From the NCBI GenBank assembly GCA_008828725.1, contig MEHQ01002070.1, positions 1-64,000 on the forward strand: DNA of 64,000 bases, in the 5' to 3' direction. Below, one piece after another: positions 63,935-64,000 of the stretch. Position numbers and translations under genes: made by a program. How positions within the stretch are numbered: the stretch's first letter is position 1; each line of letters begins with the position of its first letter. Source of the DNA: Saccharina japonica. Taxonomy: Eukaryota; Sar; Phaeophyceae; Laminariales; Laminariaceae. Below the pieces are notes generated by a model that was given only the letters and a program-made list of their open reading frames with translations, was not told the origin of the DNA and did not search any database.

Positions 63935-64000
63935 TTAATACCTCGCCGCAATAGTTGCTTATCAACACTAATGGTGTAGGAATAATCAGACATCATTTTT

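Overview
This is a nuclear window from a eukaryote with short, widely spaced exons and a very heavy load of small repeats. Two first exons encode N-termini whose hydrophobic segment ends in a small-residue/Phe junction (SLYG-FAG at 25,047-24,685 on the minus strand; RAAA-FVCP at 25,398 on the plus strand). That resembles the bipartite plastid presequence ('ASAFAP' motif) of algae with a secondary red plastid. Together with the long introns and the Ty3/gypsy remnant, it suggests a photosynthetic stramenopile, possibly a brown alga. This is an inference: no rRNA, organelle or marker gene is present. There is no bacterial-style operon, CRISPR array or phage region.

Layout. 1-3,246: 3' end of a Ty3/gypsy element (decayed integrase tail, spacer, one LTR). 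3.4-7.6 kb: nested short elements. 8-16.3 kb: a 118-bp satellite split by a 761-bp inverted-repeat element, plus copies of a poly(C)-ended repeat. 14.1-20.4 kb: minus-strand exons of a hemerythrin-HHE-like protein, with tandem copies of its exon edges, and one plus-strand exon. 21.5-26.7 kb: short elements and a divergent pair of possibly plastid-targeted genes. 27-31.9 kb: weak exons and repeats. 31,971-33,595: the last three exons of a small plus-strand gene with perfectly matching phases. 35-44 kb: repeats, minisatellites and a 363-bp gap. 44.7-55.6 kb: a complex inverted duplication of a coiled-coil/polyQ gene. 55.9-64 kb: serially nested TTAA elements, poly(C)-ended repeats and tRNA-headed SINEs.

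Repeat families, with labels used below. PAL: 370-bp palindromic element. SINE-1: tRNA-like head and a conserved purine-rich tail ending in A's. TOUR: Tourist-like, termini GGGCCCG, TWA duplications. D1 and D2: about 82- and 89-bp fold-backs flanked by TTAA. F: about 255-bp element with termini GACGCGTGCTACGGTAGAGG. H: termini near TTACGGGGGACCATAGTAAA. G: termini near ACACCTAATAAGAAACAGG. E: about 500-bp element whose 3' end is GAGTACACC followed by a C run, with many 5'-truncated copies.

Assembly quality limits interpretation. There are two N gaps inside C-rich sequence, a three-N gap abutting an exact Illumina adapter sequence, many long G/C homopolymers and a G(n)C(n) run. The inverted duplication at 44.7-53.7 kb needs long-read confirmation before any biological reading.
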